DNA from: Trichopria drosophilae
Taxonomy: Eukaryota; Arthropoda; Insecta; Hymenoptera; Diapriidae
Length of the DNA: 64,000 nucleotides
Direction of reading: 5' to 3'
NCBI GenBank assembly: GCA_030407085.1
Contig: CM059587.1
Location: 35,747,001-35,811,000 of the forward strand
Shown here: in pieces, positions 60,043 through 64,000 of the stretch
How positions within the stretch are numbered: position 1 is the stretch's first letter
Layout of the letters: every line of letters starts with the position of its first letter
Notes under the pieces: model-generated
The model's database searches: none
Told to the model about the DNA's origin: nothing
What the model saw: the letters and a program-made list of their open reading frames with translations, nothing else
Program-made: the position numbers and the translations under genes

Positions 60043-61045
60043 TCCACCACAGTAAATGTTACGAGATCGGAACAGAAAGTAAGGTATAGAAACCGTCTAA
60101 TTATACTTGTGTAAACGTTCTCATTTCCTCGAATGTTTCAAGAACGAAATACGTCTCCTGAAATTTCACAATGTTCGAAAAGGTTACAATTCAATGAAGA
60201 GTATTGAATTTACTTCGATAATTGACAATATTAAGCTGTATTTTTTCCTTCCTTTTTCTCTTATTTTAATAATTTATTTAAAATCTGATTTTCTTTTATT
60301 TTTATGTTGTAAATTTATTTTTTATATTGATCGATGATTAAGTAAGGTTTCTTTACTTTTACGTCCGATCAGTGGTTTTTTTTTTTTCATTTGTTTAGTA
60401 TTGTGAAATACAAGCTTTGTAAGTAACTTTTTATATTATGCGTGTAAGATAGTATTAATCGTATTTGCACATAAAGAAGTCGGCATATGTATATTAGAAC
60501 TGAAGTTGTCTCAAGTCCCTGCTTCTTCAATACAGAGACAAAATAGACATATGTACCAAAAAATTTACTTTTGTAGAAAAATGTACACAAAATGCACTTG
60601 TGGCGATTTCTTTGTGTGTAATACTGTAAAATTAGACAACCAAAAAATCTAACTGAAAACTCACTCTTCCCTGTCTTTACCTGTAGTTGCCTTTAGCTTA
60701 CACATAAGTCATGCACATTGTAACCTAGTTTGAATTTTTGTTTGTTAATTGTGTAATTTTGTCGCGATTCACAAAGATTCACATTCCATTAACACGAAAG
60801 AAACGCAAAACATTTCTTGTGAAATATCATCGTGCTAGTTCTTTATTTCGATCACTTTTACTTTTTCCATGGTTTTGGAATGTATAAATATGTGTACGTT
60901 ATTTTTATGTTTACGTTTTCGTTTACCCAATTTCCCGATAAGTGACTCATTAAAAAATAAAAGAAAGGATATGTGTTAATTTTTCTTCTGTAAATAACCT
61001 ATTTGTTCATACTGGAAATAATAAAAAAGTTTATATAATTATGTA
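60043..61045 (+). other. Probable 3'UTR of the hnRNP U-like gene
   Basis: No coding frame. AATAAA signals at 60956-60961 and 61020-61025 are about 0.9-1.0 kb after the stop. A TGTGT-rich stretch follows the second (61043 on), a usual layout for a cleavage site. The exact end is inferred. Confidence 0.6.
61020..61025 (+). terminator. Candidate poly(A) signal (AATAAA) of the hnRNP U-like gene
   Basis: AATAAA is followed within about 25 bases by ATGTATGTGTCGGGT, a GU-rich downstream element. A second hexamer lies 64 bases upstream at 60956. Confidence 0.5.
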
Positions 61046-61580
61046 TGTGTCGGGTCATTTATTCATTATTTGCATGTTAGAAATATAAAAATTTGGAGAG
61101 AATTTGTGTTCAACAATTTTTCCTTCTTATTCCGCTAACAATACTTTCAGACGTCTCGCATTTGATTATCTACCATTATAAATATTTACAAATACGGAAA
61201 AATTGATAGTAAATAAAGTTATAAAATTGTACACTGATTGATTCTAATTAGTTACACTTTAATTTAAAACTAAAAGTGCTAATATAGTTATACATGCTTT
61301 TTATTCATAACTGTGTTTTTGAAAAAATTTTAACATTGCTAATTTTGACTAATATCACCAATTCAGCAATTAGTTATGCAATTTTTAAGCTAGAAAATAA
61401 AATGTAACCATAAATAGTAACAAAGTAGTTATGAACTTTAAAAGGTCTCTAAGGTACTTTTCTATTAGATTTATTGGACATCGAACTTATTAACTTGATC
61501 GATTTTATTTAACGAGTTCTAAAATTAAATTTCTGATCTTAAAATGATGTAGAACAATTGTAGATTACGATACTAACGAG
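61046..61580. other. Intergenic AT-rich sequence, nothing recognised
   Basis: No gene or repeat could be supported after the hnRNP U-like 3'UTR. Confidence 0.55.
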
Positions 61581-63102
61581 CAGGGTTAGGTAGTAGGAAA
61601 TTAAAAAGTTAACTGAACTTATTTACTTTTTAGATCGTTAACTTTTAACTTAACTTAATTAAGTTTACTTTTAGTTTCTTAGCTTAGCTTAATTAAGTTT
61701 ACTTTTGGCTTCTTAACTCAGCTTGATTAAGTTTACTTATAACTTCCTAGCTCAACTTGATTCAGTTTACTTTTAACTTAACTTAACTTACTTAAGTTAA
61801 TTTTTAACTTTTTAATTGTTAACATATCTGTCGGTGCAAAACTGAAATACCGTAACTATGTTTGGGAAAAATAATCTGTGGACATGAAAATTGTGATTAA
61901 TATTCTGTCACAATATGTTATTAGGTTCTATGGACAAAATTAATACAAAGGTAATAAAATTTAGAAATATGAAAATGACATTTTACTTGTGCAGAAGCAC
62001 TTCTACAGACATAGAGAGTAATATAAACATCATTACTTTTTTGGGCAAAAAATGCAGTTACAGTATTTTAGTTTGGCTCGGTAGATTTAAGGGGCCTCTA
62101 CAGCCTACAAAACACATTCAAACTTTTATTTTACCGATTTACCTCTAACCTGAATAGTGTGGATTAAATCATTTCTAAACCTGTTTAAAAATTTCGACCT
62201 TATTACTACAAAATGTAGGTAGCATTACATGAAGTGATAATACAAATTTCAGAAAGATCGATTAAGTATTGGGCCAGAAAAACTTGAAACCAAAAACAAT
62301 CTGCTGTCTTGTATTTTTAGTCGTTTTTTAAATTTTCGAAATACATAGACGTGTCGACAGAGAAAGTGTTTGGTTTCAGGTTTTTCTTCGCTAATTATCA
62401 ATCGATAGAAATCTCAATTTCTGAAATTTATATTTTGACTTCATATTCAATGCTGAAATTCGAAGTAACGAGGCCGTTACTAAAAGTGTTTCAATCTACA
62501 TTTTTCAGGTTAGAGATCAATTGGTAAAGAATGAATCTCAGAAAACGCGAATGTGTTTTGTCGGCTGGTTTTAGAGACTCCTTAAATTTAAATTTAACTT
62601 TTCAATTTTTCACATTAAAAATTAACTAAGTATTACTAAGTTTAATTCTTCCTATAAATGTGTACTCATATTGGTCGACTTTAACTTTTATCTTTATTCG
62701 TTTTACTTTTAATGTTTAAGTGTACATTTTATTTTTTAAGATTTTTACTTTTAACTGTTGAATATTTAACGTTTTAATTTTAACTTTGATTATTTAGCTT
62801 TTAACTTTTTAACTTGTAACTGATAACTTTAGTATTAGATAACTTAACTTCTATTTCAATTAACTAAATTACGAGTTAACTTTTAACTTTTACCTTTAAC
62901 TTCTCAACTTTTAACTTCTTAACTTTAACTTTTAACTTTTTGACTTTTAACTACTTAACTTTAACTTTTAACTTTATTATTAGTTAACTTAACTTCTATT
63001 TCAATTAACTAAATTACAAGTTAACTTTTAACTTGGTTATTTTTTGTACAGTTGATTTTAACTTAACTTAGTTAAAAAAAAAATTTGACTTACCCAACCC
63101 TG
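61581..63102. repeat. Low-complexity TTAACTT-type repeat with CAGGGTTRGGTA ends
   Basis: The left end CAGGGTTAGGTAG (61581) and right end TTACCCAACCCTG (to 63102) are inverted relatives. Between them are dense irregular arrays of TTAACTTTTAACTT and AACTTAACTT (61600-61830 and 62580-63070). A unique stretch of about 750 bp lies in the middle. Ends of the form CAGGGTTGGGTAA with such interiors suggest hAT-derived non-autonomous elements. No target duplication was found. Confidence 0.55.
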
Positions 63103-64000
63103 GTTAAGTGTACATTTTATTTTTCAATTTTTTTACTTTTAACCATTTAATATTTAACCTTGTAATTTTAACTTTTACTATTTAGCTTTTAACTTTTTAA
63201 ATTTTTACCTTTTAACTTTTTAACTTTTTATCTTTTAACTTCTTACCTTTAACTTTAACTTTTTAACTTTTAACTTGTAAGTTTTTACTTTATTATTAGT
63301 TAATTTAACTTCAATAAACTAAATTACGAGTTAACTTTTAACTTAAGTTAGTTATTTTTTATACAGTTAACTTTAACTTAACTTAGTTTTAAAAAAAATT
63401 TTGAGCAGTCTCATAGAGAAAGGTTACACTTTGTGGAGAAGTCTTTAGATGTTTGTCGAGTTTATACAATGACTGGTGGGTTCTAATTTTTTTTCTCAAA
63501 GGTATTCATCAGTTTTAATTCCACGTTTTTTTTAACAAAATGGCGGCCAAAAAACAAAAGCTAAAAAGTAAAACTTTCATATTACTGTAGTTTTTGACGT
63601 TTTTTTCATTGGAATCGTGTAAAAACTGATTTTTAAATCGGAAAATGATTTTAAAAAATTTTAAAAAAAAGAACACTTGAATTCATGGACCTCCATGTGG
63701 TAAGTATCAGGCAACGTTGTTCAAGGAAAAATGATTACATTTACTTGATTCCCGAATATTTGTTCTGAAAATATCAAAATGTCGACCAATATTTCGACAA
63801 TCAACAATATTCAAATTATTACATTCATTCCTGTTGAAATAATGGCGAAAAACTTTAAAAATCGACTTTTTATAACCTCAAAAACATTATTTTTCATATT
63901 TATCCTTTTATATAGTTATTTTAACAAAATTTTATATTTAAGTACATTTTTACTAATAATAAAGTTAACTTACCCAATCCTGGTTTTTAATATCGTATGA
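63103..64000. repeat. Second TTAACTT array and end-like copy at the window edge
   Basis: TTTAACTT words continue from 63130 to 63390. Another end-like sequence, CTTACCCAATCCTGG, lies at about 63969-63983. The unique part between contains ACAAAATGGCGGCC near 63537, resembling the interspersed family 1 word. A related copy probably abuts the first. Confidence 0.45.

Noticed and set aside
61581..63400. TTAACTT arrays as telomeric or CRISPR-like repeats
   Set aside because: The unit is irregular, differs from the insect TTAGG repeat, and shows no regular spacer pattern.

Overview
This window is intron-rich, AT-rich animal nuclear DNA. Both genes are split, with GT-AG introns from about 0.2 to 14 kb, and the space between exons is full of degenerate transposons and short foldback elements. 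The protein sequences and the transposon mix point to an insect. A hymenopteran-like insect is my best guess from the look of the thymine-DNA-glycosylase exons, but no species can be fixed from sequence alone. I see no bacterial-type operons, CRISPR arrays, rRNA or tRNA.

Gene 1 (plus strand, 6013-22801, 5' coding end upstream of the window) is a thymine DNA glycosylase (TDG; Thd1 in Drosophila). Four coding exons are visible: 6013-6082, 20186-20335, 20587-20729 and 20948-22801. They encode 738 residues. The 70-bp exon with the catalytic GINPG motif is separated from the rest by a 14.1-kb intron. A long last exon adds two AT-hooks, a SUMO-type VKQE motif and a disordered tail rich in H, S, P, Q and G. 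The balanced base composition and AATAAA signals suggest a 3'UTR reaching about 24.7 or 26.4 kb.

Between the genes (26.4-45.2 kb) I see no convincing host gene. The clearest object is a truncated Penelope-like retroelement at 37081-38132. It has a GIY-YIG endonuclease tail, a large inverted pseudo-LTR repeat, and a perfect 15-bp target-site duplication. Several MITEs and inverted repeats lie around it.

Gene 2 (plus strand, 45574-60042, complete) is an hnRNP U-like protein of six coding exons and 1201 residues: SAP domain, long SP-KK repeat linker, SPRY domain, P-loop (GLPSSGKT) kinase-like domain, then an RG/RGG- and QN-rich tail. Its GC-rich promoter has three CCAAT boxes and a YY1-like site. 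Its introns hold nested palindromes (intron 1), a hAT-like element (intron 2), a 540-bp-arm inverted repeat (intron 3), a LINE 3' end (intron 4), and a MULE-like MITE with a 9-bp duplication (intron 5).

Both genes act in the nucleus: TDG removes mismatched or oxidised pyrimidines from DNA, and hnRNP U organises chromatin and RNA. Nothing in the sequence shows that they are co-regulated. The last 2.5 kb is a low-complexity TTAACTT-type repeat bounded by CAGGGTTRGGTA-like ends.
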